Positions 11,180 through 19,197 of a stretch of 64,000 nt of DNA are shown here, in pieces (positions within the stretch are counted from its first letter, which is position 1; each line of letters opens with the position of its first letter). Source of the DNA: SAR202 cluster bacterium bin87 (lineage in GTDB: Bacteria > Chloroflexota > Dehalococcoidia > Lucifugimonadales > UBA3495). The notes below the pieces were generated by a model that saw nothing but the letters and a program-made list of their open reading frames with translations, was not told the origin of the DNA and did no database searches. A program made the position numbers and the translations under genes. The stretch spans positions 82,432-146,431 of the forward strand of contig MPNC01000008.1 of NCBI GenBank assembly GCA_002238825.1, read 5' to 3'.

Positions 11180-11944
11180 ATGCAGATTGGACTTGATTAC
11201 ATGCAGATGCGCACCCGAGCGCAATATTACGGGTTGCGCTGGGCAGGCATCTCTCTTCTGGCCGTCGGTGGGATATTGGCGGCTTCCGGCATCGCATACT
11301 ACGGGTACCTCTACTTCTTGAGGGCGAGCCTCGACGATTACGAAGCGCTCCGCCAGGACGCAACATTGATCGAAGCTGCAGCGCCTGCCGGCACAGCCGG
11401 CGGGACTGGTGTGTCCATCGTCTCACTCCCCGCCGGCGCGTACGCCCAGCGGGTGCAAGAACTGGGTTACTCCGAGATGCCCAGCGCCGCCGCCTGGCCC
11501 GTGGGAACTCAGCCCCCGGCATCCCGCGTCATCGTTCCGTCACTGGGAATCGACGCCAGGCTTGACCAGGTCAGCATCTCGGGCAGTTCCATCGCCAATT
11601 ACGCCGCAGCAGACAACCCCGCCGCCGGTTACGCCTCGGTTACCGCCAATCCTGGCGAACGTGGGGCAATATGGCTCTTTGGCCCGGCCGGCTCGGGCGT
11701 GCGCAGCTTCGGCAGCCTGACCCGCGCGCCCCATCTGCTCACTGAGGGCGATGAGCTGTTGATGTTTGTAAACTCCTCGGACCGGGACTACCTGTACGCG
11801 GCTACCCACAGCGAAGTGGTCAAGGCGGGAGACCTGCGCCTCAACAGCAGCGATCGGGCGACCATCCACCTCGTCGTCCCCGTCCCCAAGGGCTGGTACG
11901 ACCATTTCCTGATCCTGAGCGGTGAACTGGTGGGCGTTCGCTAA
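11180..11944 (+). CDS. Membrane-anchored sortase-fold protein lacking the catalytic cysteine
   Basis: A 254-aa protein with one membrane helix (about 18-42), a linker, and a C-terminal beta domain that follows the class D/E sortase pattern: RVIVPSLGIDARL, then FGSLTRAPHLLTEGDELLMF, YLYAATHSEVV, and finally TIHLVVPVPKGWYDHFLIL. In active sortases that last strand reads LVTC. Here it reads LVVPVP, and the whole protein contains no cysteine; the usual catalytic His before the F-G-L segment is also absent. It is therefore probably not a transpeptidase and may be a binding or structural derivative. The start was taken at ATG 11180, with AGGGA eight bases upstream, rather than GTG 11156. The family assignment is by pattern, not by search. 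Confidence 0.68.
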   Translation: MQIGLDYMQMRTRAQYYGLRWAGISLLAVGGILAASGIAYYGYLYFLRASLDDYEALRQDATLIEAAAPAGTAGGTGVSIVSLPAGAYAQRVQELGYSEMPSAAAWPVGTQPPASRVIVPSLGIDARLDQVSISGSSIANYAAADNPAAGYASVTANPGERGAIWLFGPAGSGVRSFGSLTRAPHLLTEGDELLMFVNSSDRDYLYAATHSEVVKAGDLRLNSSDRATIHLVVPVPKGWYDHFLILSGELVGVR

Positions 11945-11968
11945 AGGCGCCCCGCACCGGCCGGGAGG

Positions 11969-13228
11969 TTATCCGGTCTTGCTTCGTTTCTCTGCGGCTG
12001 GGAGCACCAGCCGCAGTTCGTATATGCGTCGCCCCCGCACCTGCGTGACCTCGATCGACGTCTGATCTGAAGCTACCACGTCTCCCACGGAGGGCATCCG
12101 CCCCAGCAGCGTGTAAACGTACCCGCCGATGGTATTGACGTCACCGGAATCGAGCTCCAGGCCCAGCACGCGCGACACGTCCTCCACGGGAGCCGTCGCT
12201 TTGACCAGCCAGGACCCGTCGGCTACGGGTTCCAGTTCTTCAGCTGCGGCATCGTCGAACTCGTCGTCAATCTCGCCAACGATCTCTTCGAGCACATCTT
12301 CCAGTGTGACCAGACCTTCCACACCGCCGTACTCGTCCACGACGATGGCCATCTGCAAAGACTTCGACCGCATCAGGTGCAGCAGATCGTCGACCGCCAT
12401 ATTCTCGGCGACAAATTCTGGTTCGCGCATGATGGAGTTGACGTCGGATTGCCATGCGCCCTCCGCCACCGTCTGCAATACGTCACTGATGTGAATGATC
12501 CCCACCACATTGTCCATGGTGTCCTGGTAAACCGGCACTCGAGTGTGCCTGGTGTTGACCAGCATCCGCACCAGTTCGTCCATTGCGGTGGTCACCTCTA
12601 CGGCCTGCACGTCCAGCCGCGGCACCATGATGTCCTTGACGTCATGATCATCCATGTGACTGATGGACCGCACCATGTCGATGTCGTTGCGGTCCAGGTT
12701 CATCAGCTCCGCCGGGGTCAGTGTCGGACCGTCCGCATGGCCGTTCTCCTGGTCCCCATCGGGACCACCATCCATCGCGATCGGAAGGCTGGGTTCGATT
12801 GCGGAACCGGGCCAGTTGGCATAGCCGATCCAACGCCTCGGGTCCGCCAGCCGGCGAACAACCCGGGGCGACTGACGGGCCCACAGACGCGCGCCGAGGT
12901 AAACGCACGCCAGACCCGTGGAGGTTGCCATCACCGCCACTGCCAGTGCGATGAAGGCCGGGGATCCGTTGGCCAGCTGGTACGCAATCGCCAGGGCGGA
13001 GCCGCCGGCTGTTGCAGCGGCGGCGGCTAACAGGATCCCTATCGCCGGGGATGACGGCCGCGCCAGAAAGACCGCATTCGCCTGGCTTTGTCGTCTGGAC
13101 GCTGCCGCGACGCTGGCCCAAGCAAACAGCAGCAGCGAGGCTGCCAGGAACAATAACGGAGGTAAGCTACTATCAGTTTCCAAGCCAGTGGCCCTCAACC
13201 GGCGCTCGCGGCGCCGAGAGCGGGTCAT
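11969..13228 (-). CDS. CBS-domain / CorC_HlyC family membrane protein
   Basis: This 419-aa protein belongs to the hemolysin C/CorC group, associated with magnesium/cobalt efflux and membrane homeostasis. The N-terminal 130 residues contain about three hydrophobic helices, replacing or degenerating the usual DUF21 domain. Two CBS motifs follow (about 195-320, with DIMVPRLDVQAVE and TRVPVYQDTMDNVVGIIHISD, then AIVVDEYGGVEGLVTLEDVLEEIVGEI). The C-terminal CorC_HlyC domain (about 335-410) has GDVNTIGGYVYTLLGRMP. ATG 13228 lies 14 bases downstream of the glmU stop, so it is the last gene of a glmU operon. The ligand of the CBS pair is unknown. Confidence 0.87.
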   Translation of the reverse strand: MTRSRRRERRLRATGLETDSSLPPLLFLAASLLLFAWASVAAASRRQSQANAVFLARPSSPAIGILLAAAAATAGGSALAIAYQLANGSPAFIALAVAVMATSTGLACVYLGARLWARQSPRVVRRLADPRRWIGYANWPGSAIEPSLPIAMDGGPDGDQENGHADGPTLTPAELMNLDRNDIDMVRSISHMDDHDVKDIMVPRLDVQAVEVTTAMDELVRMLVNTRHTRVPVYQDTMDNVVGIIHISDVLQTVAEGAWQSDVNSIMREPEFVAENMAVDDLLHLMRSKSLQMAIVVDEYGGVEGLVTLEDVLEEIVGEIDDEFDDAAAEELEPVADGSWLVKATAPVEDVSRVLGLELDSGDVNTIGGYVYTLLGRMPSVGDVVASDQTSIEVTQVRGRRIYELRLVLPAAEKRSKTG

Positions 13229-13242
13229 TCGCTCCCGCTTTG

Positions 13243-14625
13243 TTATTTCGGGAGGAGTCTAGCAGGAACGCCGACGGCCCGTCTACCCTCCGGGACATCG
13301 CGGGTAACCACTGCTCCCGCGCCGGTGGCCGCGCCCTCTCCGACAGTCACCGGCGCGATCAGCATCGTGTCGCTTCCGATGAACGCGCTTGATCCAATGA
13401 CGGTCTGGTGCTTGTCGACTCCGTCGTAGTTGCAGGTGATGGTACCCGCCCCGATATTCACGCCGGCGCCGATATCGGCATCCCCCAAGTAGCAGAAGTG
13501 TCCCGCCGCCGTGCCCGAGCCCACGCGGCTGTTTTTGACCTCGACGTAATTCCCGAGATGCACGCCGGCCTCGATCCACGCCGCCGGACGCAGGTGGCTA
13601 TATGGCCCGATTTCCACGTCGTCCTCGACCCGGGCCTCTTCGATCGTGGATGCCACAATGCGGCAACGATCCCCAATCGCAGAATCCCGGATACCGGTGT
13701 TGGGGCCGATCTCGCACTCCTCGCCGATCTTCGTGCCGCCGGTGAGCATCGTGTTGGGTTGCAGCACGGTATCCTGTCCTATCGCGACATCAACGTCGAT
13801 GTACGTTGTGGCCGGATCCACCAGCGTGACGCCGGCTGACATCCAGGAGCGGTTGATACGATCCCTGATCACCGCCCCGGCCGCGGCCAGTTGCTCGCGG
13901 TCGTTCACTCCCATCGCCTCGTCCGCCAGGGCGATTGGCGCGGCCTCAACAGCGTCACCGGCGTCGACCGCCATGCTCGCCAACGCAGTCAGGTAGCGCT
14001 CTCCGGACGCAGATGCCGGCGCCATCTTCACCGACTTCTCCAACCACGAACCGTCAAAGCAGTAGACGCCGGTGTTGACCTCGGCCAAGCCGTTATCGGG
14101 TTCATCCCGGTCCGCCGCCTCCTGGATGGCCACAAGGTCGCCCAGTCCGCCCGGGTAATGACGGTCCGTCCGCTTGATGTGCCCCAGGTCCGGTCCGAAA
14201 GCGCCGGGCGCCGACAGGATGGTCATCCTGCGCTTCGAGCCGGCTCGATGGCTTTCCATCAATCCGAGGATCGATTCGGGTCTTACCAGGGGGGTGTCCG
14301 CGGCCAGCACCACCACCAGCGACGACACGCCCGGCAGAGCGCGGATACCGCACTCAACCGCATCCGCCGTCCCTTCCGGCTCAGTCTGAATGGCATACGT
14401 GACCTGGTCGCCCAGGATACCGGCAATCGCATCCCGGTTGTCCGGGGATGAAACCACCACCACTCGTCGGATGCCGCACTCATGCAGTGTGGCAATCGGG
14501 TAACGAATGAGTTCGCGACCCGCCAAGGTGTGCAGCGGTTTCGGAACGCGCGAACGCATCCTGGATCCGCGACCCGCTGCGAGCACTATCCCTACGGCGT
14601 CTATTTCGGAGTTGATCGCGTTCAT
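13243..14625 (-). CDS. glmU: Bifunctional UDP-GlcNAc pyrophosphorylase / glucosamine-1-P acetyltransferase
   Basis: GlmU makes UDP-GlcNAc for peptidoglycan and surface glycans. Its 460 residues show the N-terminal uridylyltransferase (VLAAGRGSRMRSRVPKP, then ADTPL and NTGVYCFDG) and a C-terminal left-handed beta-helix acetyltransferase with PYSHLRP, KNSRVGSGTAAGHFCYLGD and GAGTITCNYDG. The start was taken at ATG 14625, which has GAGG seven bases upstream; GTG 14655 and ATG 14643 are in frame but less well supported. It is followed by corC and preceded, 127 bases upstream, by a small membrane protein on the same strand. Confidence 0.95.
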   Translation of the reverse strand: MNAINSEIDAVGIVLAAGRGSRMRSRVPKPLHTLAGRELIRYPIATLHECGIRRVVVVSSPDNRDAIAGILGDQVTYAIQTEPEGTADAVECGIRALPGVSSLVVVLAADTPLVRPESILGLMESHRAGSKRRMTILSAPGAFGPDLGHIKRTDRHYPGGLGDLVAIQEAADRDEPDNGLAEVNTGVYCFDGSWLEKSVKMAPASASGERYLTALASMAVDAGDAVEAAPIALADEAMGVNDREQLAAAGAVIRDRINRSWMSAGVTLVDPATTYIDVDVAIGQDTVLQPNTMLTGGTKIGEECEIGPNTGIRDSAIGDRCRIVASTIEEARVEDDVEIGPYSHLRPAAWIEAGVHLGNYVEVKNSRVGSGTAAGHFCYLGDADIGAGVNIGAGTITCNYDGVDKHQTVIGSSAFIGSDTMLIAPVTVGEGAATGAGAVVTRDVPEGRRAVGVPARLLPK

Positions 14626-14752
14626 GCGGCAGCCTCGCGTCATTCCTGTCTGCACTGACGGTGTGCCAAATTATAGCAGCGCGCCACCAATGCCCTGGAC
14701 GCGGCTTCCCCGCCAGCGACGGTACGCCCCTGCCTCCAATAAGCTCCGGGCC

Positions 14753-15100
14753 TCATAGCGCAAAGAGCCAAACCGCCGCCCCGATGATCAGCCCCAGCAA
14801 CAATCCCCCAGCATGATTTACCCGCACCGCCGTGGACCCGTATCCCAGTCGCTGTTCCAACCCTCGCCCGAAGATGCCAACGCTGATGACGCAGATGACG
14901 CCTGCGAACGCTAACGGCGCGTACACCAACGCCGGGCTTTGGGCGTCTTTGAACAGCCATGCCAGGACAATCAACACCCCTATCGCTCCCAGGGACAGCA
15001 CCATGCGCAGCAGGCCGATTCGAAACCCCCAGCCCATCAGGAAACACCAACCGGCGAGGCCCAGCAAATGCCACGGGGAGTCAAACAATCCGAAAATCAC
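14753..15100 (-). CDS. Small four-helix membrane protein of unknown function
   Basis: From GTG 15100 this gives a 115-aa protein made almost entirely of four hydrophobic helices, with a polar turn FKDAQSP and a loop GRGLEQRLGYGSTAVRVNHAGG before the last helix. That general layout resembles CvpA-like proteins, but I cannot assign a family. The reading frame is open further upstream, antisense to rph, but that part is not hydrophobic and is ignored. It lies upstream of glmU and corC on the same strand and diverges from rph. Confidence 0.65.
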   Translation of the reverse strand: MIFGLFDSPWHLLGLAGWCFLMGWGFRIGLLRMVLSLGAIGVLIVLAWLFKDAQSPALVYAPLAFAGVICVISVGIFGRGLEQRLGYGSTAVRVNHAGGLLLGLIIGAAVWLFAL

Positions 15101-15215
15101 GCGCCGATTGTGCCTTTCCGGTGCCTGGGATGCAACTCGCCCCTCGTTCACTCCATCAACGCCGCCGGGGTTGATGTGGCACAATGAGGCGCAGCCAAAG
15201 CAGGACATCGAGGCA

Positions 15216-15944
15216 ATGAACAGCAAACTCATACGGGCCGACGGCCGACGACCGGACCAGGCGCGCAACGTCAGCATCACTTCGGGATGCCAACCCTTTG
15301 CCGAAGGATCCGCCATGATCGAAATGGGCAACACCGCAGTGCTGTGCGCTGCCTCCGTCGAGGAGCAGGTGCCCCGCTGGATGCAGGGGCGCGGCACCGG
15401 GTGGGTGACGGCGGAATACGACATGCTCCCCCGCGCCACGTCTTCCCGGCGGTCCCGCGACCGTGATTCCGGCAGAACCGCCAGCCGATCCCAGGAGATC
15501 CAACGCCTGATCGGCCGTTCGCTCCGGGCCGCCACCGATTTGGAAGCCCTCGGCGAGCGGGCAATCTACCTGGATTGCGACGTGCTCCAGGCTGACGGCG
15601 GGACGCGCACGGCCGCCATCACCGGCGCATTTGTGGCGCTCAGCCTGGCCCTGAACGGTTTGGTATCCGACCAGAAGCTGGAACGGGTCCCTTTGATTTC
15701 CTCCGTAGCCGCCATCAGCGTTGGGCTATCCGGCGACAGCTTGCTTCTCGACCTGGATTACTCGGAAGACTCCACCGCCGACGCCGACTTCAACATCGTG
15801 ATGACAGATGCCGGTTCGGTGGTTGAAATCCAGGGCACCGCGGAGGGCAACCCGTTCCCCCGTCAGCGGGTCGGAGAAGCCCTGGCCCTGGCCGCGCGTG
15901 GCATGGAGCCGCTGTTTGCCGCGCAGCGTGCGGCGCTGCGGTGA
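15216..15944 (+). CDS. rph: Ribonuclease PH
   Basis: Rph is the phosphate-dependent 3'-5' exonuclease that trims tRNA 3' ends. The 242-aa protein is of usual length and starts with the family N-terminus RADGRRPDQARNVSI. It keeps GRGTGWVTAEYDMLPRAT, a QEIQRLIGRSLRA helix, DCDVLQADGGTRTAAI with the phosphate-site residues, and a final NPFPRQRVGEAL. ATG 15216 gives the correct N-terminus; the nearest purine-rich sites are AGGA ten bases away and GAGG only two bases away. It is divergent from the glmU block and convergent with the M16 peptidase. Confidence 0.95.
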   Translation: MNSKLIRADGRRPDQARNVSITSGCQPFAEGSAMIEMGNTAVLCAASVEEQVPRWMQGRGTGWVTAEYDMLPRATSSRRSRDRDSGRTASRSQEIQRLIGRSLRAATDLEALGERAIYLDCDVLQADGGTRTAAITGAFVALSLALNGLVSDQKLERVPLISSVAAISVGLSGDSLLLDLDYSEDSTADADFNIVMTDAGSVVEIQGTAEGNPFPRQRVGEALALAARGMEPLFAAQRAALR

Positions 15945-15979
15945 AACGGTCGGGTCGCGGTTTTACACCAGACCGTTTC
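15943..15979. terminator. Inverted repeat between convergent rph and M16 genes
   Basis: GAAACGGTC (15943-15951, starting inside the rph stop codon) pairs with GACCGTTTC (15971-15979) across 19 bases. No T-run follows directly, so a terminator role is inferred from its position between converging genes. Confidence 0.4.
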
Positions 15980-16019
15980 GACGAATGCGATCTCGTGGAC
16001 AATCGACCACGGTCGGGTA

Positions 16020-18677
16020 TCAGCCCACCACCGCCCCTTCCGCATCCAGCACCGTCAGCTCGTAACCCAGTTCCCGCAGCGGCTCTTCGACACGCTCCCG
16101 GTCGCCCACAACCAGGACTCGAAGTCGGTCCGTTGACAGGTATTTGGCCCCCACCCGGTGAGTGTCCGCCAGGCTGACGCCGTCCAGTCTTTGCTCGAAA
16201 GTGCGGAAGTAGTCCATCGGGAGGTCAAACTGGACCAGCGGGATCAGTTGGCCCAGCAACTGGGCGGGTCGTTCGAACCCCGACGGGTAACCGAGACGCA
16301 ACCCATTCCGCGCGTTTTCCAATTCTTCGGCAGTGAGCGGCCTTCCGCCGCTGATGTCCTCAAATTCCCGCAGCGTCTCCACCACCGCCTCCCGCGTCAC
16401 CTCCGTCTGGACGCTCCCGCCGGCGGACAGCAGCGATGGGGCGTTGTACCACGAGATCCCCGAATTGTAGCCGTAGGAGTAGCCTTTATCCTGCCGCAGG
16501 TTCTGGTTGAGGCGAGCGGAAAACTGCCCGCCGAAGGCGTAGTTCAATACGGACAGCGGCATGTGATCCGCGTCCCGGCGTTCCACCAGCGGCATGCCCG
16601 CCCGAATCACGGACTGGGCGGCGCCAGCTTTGTCGATGAGAAATAGGCGCGGACCCTCGTTCGCCATTCCAGCCGCGACGTCCACACTTGCGACGCCGTC
16701 GGTTTCGGGCGACCAATCGCCGAAACACGCTTCGGCGACAGCAACCGCTTCGTCCAGCCCGACGTCTCCGGCCACCAGCAGGCACAGGCGATCCGGTCGC
16801 AGCGCCTGGCGATATCGAGCGACCAGATCATCCCGGCTCGCGGTCGACACGGTGGCCTCGTTGCCCAGGTTGGAATGCGCGTACGGAGACTGCGACCCGA
16901 AAATCAGGGCCCCATAGTTGGTGTCCGCGACGAACCCGGCATCGTCCCGGGCCCGTCGCAAGTCGGTCAAACGCTCGCGCCGCACCCGCTCCAGCTCGTG
17001 GTCCGGGAAGCTGGCGTTGCGCGCCACATCGGCCGCCAATCCCAGGGCGTGCTCCCAGTGCCGGTTCAGGGTCTCTGCGGTCAGGAGCGTCACTTCCTTG
17101 CGCGCCTCCACCGAGAGCCTCGATCCGATATGCTCGAAAGCCGCCGCGATCTCCTGGCTGCTCCGGTTGGCGGTGCCTTCGTCCATCAACGCAGCCATGA
17201 AGGAGGTCAGGCCCGGCAGGCTCGTGGGATCTCCGATGGCGCCGGCCTTCGCCAGCAGCGCAAAGGTCACCAACGGCGTTCCCGGCCTGTTGACGACGGT
17301 CACTTCCATCCCGTTGGATAGTCGAGCCTGTTCCGGTGTAGGAGGGACGAACGATGGCGTCGGGCCACCGGTGGGCTGCTGGGTCCGGTCGAGCGCTACG
17401 GTGGCGGTGCTCAGGGAGCGCTCCGGGTAAACGCGCATTCGAACCTGTCCGGCTTCCATGAGCCGGTGGTGCGCCTTCATCACGTCGTCCAGGGTCACGC
17501 TGCGGTACTGCTCCATCACCCGGTTCAAACCGTCCGGGTCGCCGGTGAACACGTTGAAGTAGTTGAGGGCGTCAGCGCGGCCGCCGAAACCTCCCACTCG
17601 GGAGAGCGTCCGGTGATGCTGCATCTCGATGCGGTTAACGGCCCGCTCGAATTCCTCTTCCGTCGGCGGGTTGTCGGCGATGCCTGCCAGCACGGCCTCC
17701 GCCGCGTCCTCGACTTCGTCCAGCGTGTGCCCGTCGGCCGGCGTCAGTTCCATTCGAAACTGACCGGCGATTTCCGCAGCGTGGTAACCCAATGAGGCGG
17801 ATTGCGCGACCTGCTTTTCATAAACCAGCGTGCGGTACATCCGGCTGCTTTGCCCGTCGGACAGGATGGCGCGCAGGATGTCGCCCGCGTCGTCGTCGCC
17901 CGAGAAATTCGCGGGAGCCAACCAAGCCGCGTAAATGCGGGGCAGCGTGACCCGATCGGTCATTTCCAGGTCCACGCGGCCTGATAGCAGCGAGTCGGCC
18001 CTTTCGATGCGGCGCACGCTCGGCGCCGGGTCCAGGTCCGCGAAGTAGCGATGCGCCAGGTCCAGCGCCTCGGTCATGTCGATGTCCCCGGCGATGGCCA
18101 GGCTGGCGTTGGACGGCGAATAATACTGGCGGAAGAATTCCTTCACGTCTTCCAGGCTGGCGGCGTCAAGGTCCTCCTGCGAACCGATGGTCATCCAGTG
18201 GTACGGATGTGGCAGCGGAAACAGCGACTGCTGGATGTGCCACTGGGCCATGCCATAGGGGCGGTTTTCATAGCTCTGCCGCCGCTCGTTCTTCACCACG
18301 TCGCGTTCGGTATCGAACCCTTCCTGGTCCAGCGCGTCCAGCAGGAACCCCATCCGGTCCGCTTCGAGCCACAGCGCCAGTTCGAGGTAATTGGAGGGAA
18401 CGTCCTCCCAGTAGTTGGTCCGGTCGCCGGTGGTCGAACCGTTCAGACTGGCCCCGATCTTTTGCAGCGGCTCGAAATGGCTGGCATTGTGGTGCCGCGT
18501 CCCACGGAACATGATATGCTCGAAGAGATGAGCGAATCCGGTGCGGCCGATCTCCTCGTCCTTGGAACCTACGTGGTACCAAACGTTGACCGCCGCCACT
18601 GGTATGGAACGGTCTTGATGGAGTATCACGTCCAGACCATTGGGCAATGTGTGTTTCTCAAAAGCGATGCCAGCCAT
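16020..18677 (-). CDS. Double-domain M16 family zinc peptidase (pitrilysin-like)
   Basis: This 885-aa protein fuses two M16 units. The first (about 1-430) has the inverted zinc motif H50-L-F-E53-H54 and the downstream acidic segment near DVVKNERRQSYENRPYG, so it should be active. The second (about 440-880) keeps the fold, with LPGLTSFMAALMDEGT at the equivalent place, but lacks HXXEH and is the non-catalytic partner. No signal peptide is seen. The start was taken at ATG 18677, with AGGAA six bases upstream, rather than GTG 18683. Fused M16 proteins degrade or process short peptides, as mitochondrial-processing-peptidase or presequence-protease relatives do. Confidence 0.92.
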   Translation of the reverse strand: MAGIAFEKHTLPNGLDVILHQDRSIPVAAVNVWYHVGSKDEEIGRTGFAHLFEHIMFRGTRHHNASHFEPLQKIGASLNGSTTGDRTNYWEDVPSNYLELALWLEADRMGFLLDALDQEGFDTERDVVKNERRQSYENRPYGMAQWHIQQSLFPLPHPYHWMTIGSQEDLDAASLEDVKEFFRQYYSPSNASLAIAGDIDMTEALDLAHRYFADLDPAPSVRRIERADSLLSGRVDLEMTDRVTLPRIYAAWLAPANFSGDDDAGDILRAILSDGQSSRMYRTLVYEKQVAQSASLGYHAAEIAGQFRMELTPADGHTLDEVEDAAEAVLAGIADNPPTEEEFERAVNRIEMQHHRTLSRVGGFGGRADALNYFNVFTGDPDGLNRVMEQYRSVTLDDVMKAHHRLMEAGQVRMRVYPERSLSTATVALDRTQQPTGGPTPSFVPPTPEQARLSNGMEVTVVNRPGTPLVTFALLAKAGAIGDPTSLPGLTSFMAALMDEGTANRSSQEIAAAFEHIGSRLSVEARKEVTLLTAETLNRHWEHALGLAADVARNASFPDHELERVRRERLTDLRRARDDAGFVADTNYGALIFGSQSPYAHSNLGNEATVSTASRDDLVARYRQALRPDRLCLLVAGDVGLDEAVAVAEACFGDWSPETDGVASVDVAAGMANEGPRLFLIDKAGAAQSVIRAGMPLVERRDADHMPLSVLNYAFGGQFSARLNQNLRQDKGYSYGYNSGISWYNAPSLLSAGGSVQTEVTREAVVETLREFEDISGGRPLTAEELENARNGLRLGYPSGFERPAQLLGQLIPLVQFDLPMDYFRTFEQRLDGVSLADTHRVGAKYLSTDRLRVLVVGDRERVEEPLRELGYELTVLDAEGAVVG

Positions 18678-18801
18678 AACCACTTCCTTTCCCTACGTAT
18701 ATTCTGGACGCAACGGGCGCGCACATTGTAGCACCGGGCCGGACGCCGCACGTTGGGATGCAGCCTGCTGCGCATAACCGCTCCTCATCCCTCTCACCGA
18801 C

Positions 18802-19185
18802 ATGTTGTACGAAGTAGAAGTAGTCGCCGACGGCAACAGCCCCATGGACCTCAATCGCGTCTTCGATCTGCTGACGGACCCGCAGCCGATCGTGCGCCTT
18901 CTGGCTCCCGATCCTATGGGCGAGGACGTCTGGTGCGACGTTGTCGGATGGGAGAACGGGGAACCCTGCCCCGCCATGGCCGCGCAGTCCGAGGACTCCG
19001 GCGAAGGCGTGATCATGCTGATCTACGGCGGCGAGGACGGCATCCGCCTCCGGCCCGCCGACAGCGCTGATGCCTGGGGTATCGGTGCAACTGGCCAGTG
19101 GGGAGAAGCCTGCCTGATGCTGGGCAGCGATGTCCGCATCGAGTACGCGCCGGCCGATTGGGACTATTCCCAACACCCCCACTGA
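18802..19185 (+). CDS. Hypothetical small acidic protein
   Basis: A 127-aa protein, acidic and rich in W, G and D, with no signal peptide or membrane helix. It has no family I recognise. Its composition is that of a normal soluble alpha/beta protein, whereas the opposite-strand readings here look like shadows. No strong ribosome site precedes ATG 18802. It lies between the divergent M16 peptidase and the convergent pentapeptide-TIR gene, ending only 12 bases from the latter. It is real with moderate confidence; the function is unknown. Confidence 0.55.
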   Translation: MLYEVEVVADGNSPMDLNRVFDLLTDPQPIVRLLAPDPMGEDVWCDVVGWENGEPCPAMAAQSEDSGEGVIMLIYGGEDGIRLRPADSADAWGIGATGQWGEACLMLGSDVRIEYAPADWDYSQHPH

Positions 19186-19197
19186 ACCCGCAGGGAC

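Noticed and set aside
14832..15215. N-terminal extension of Rph reading upstream of ATG 15216
   Set aside because: It runs antisense to a clear membrane protein gene and lacks similarity to Rph, whose normal start is ATG 15216.
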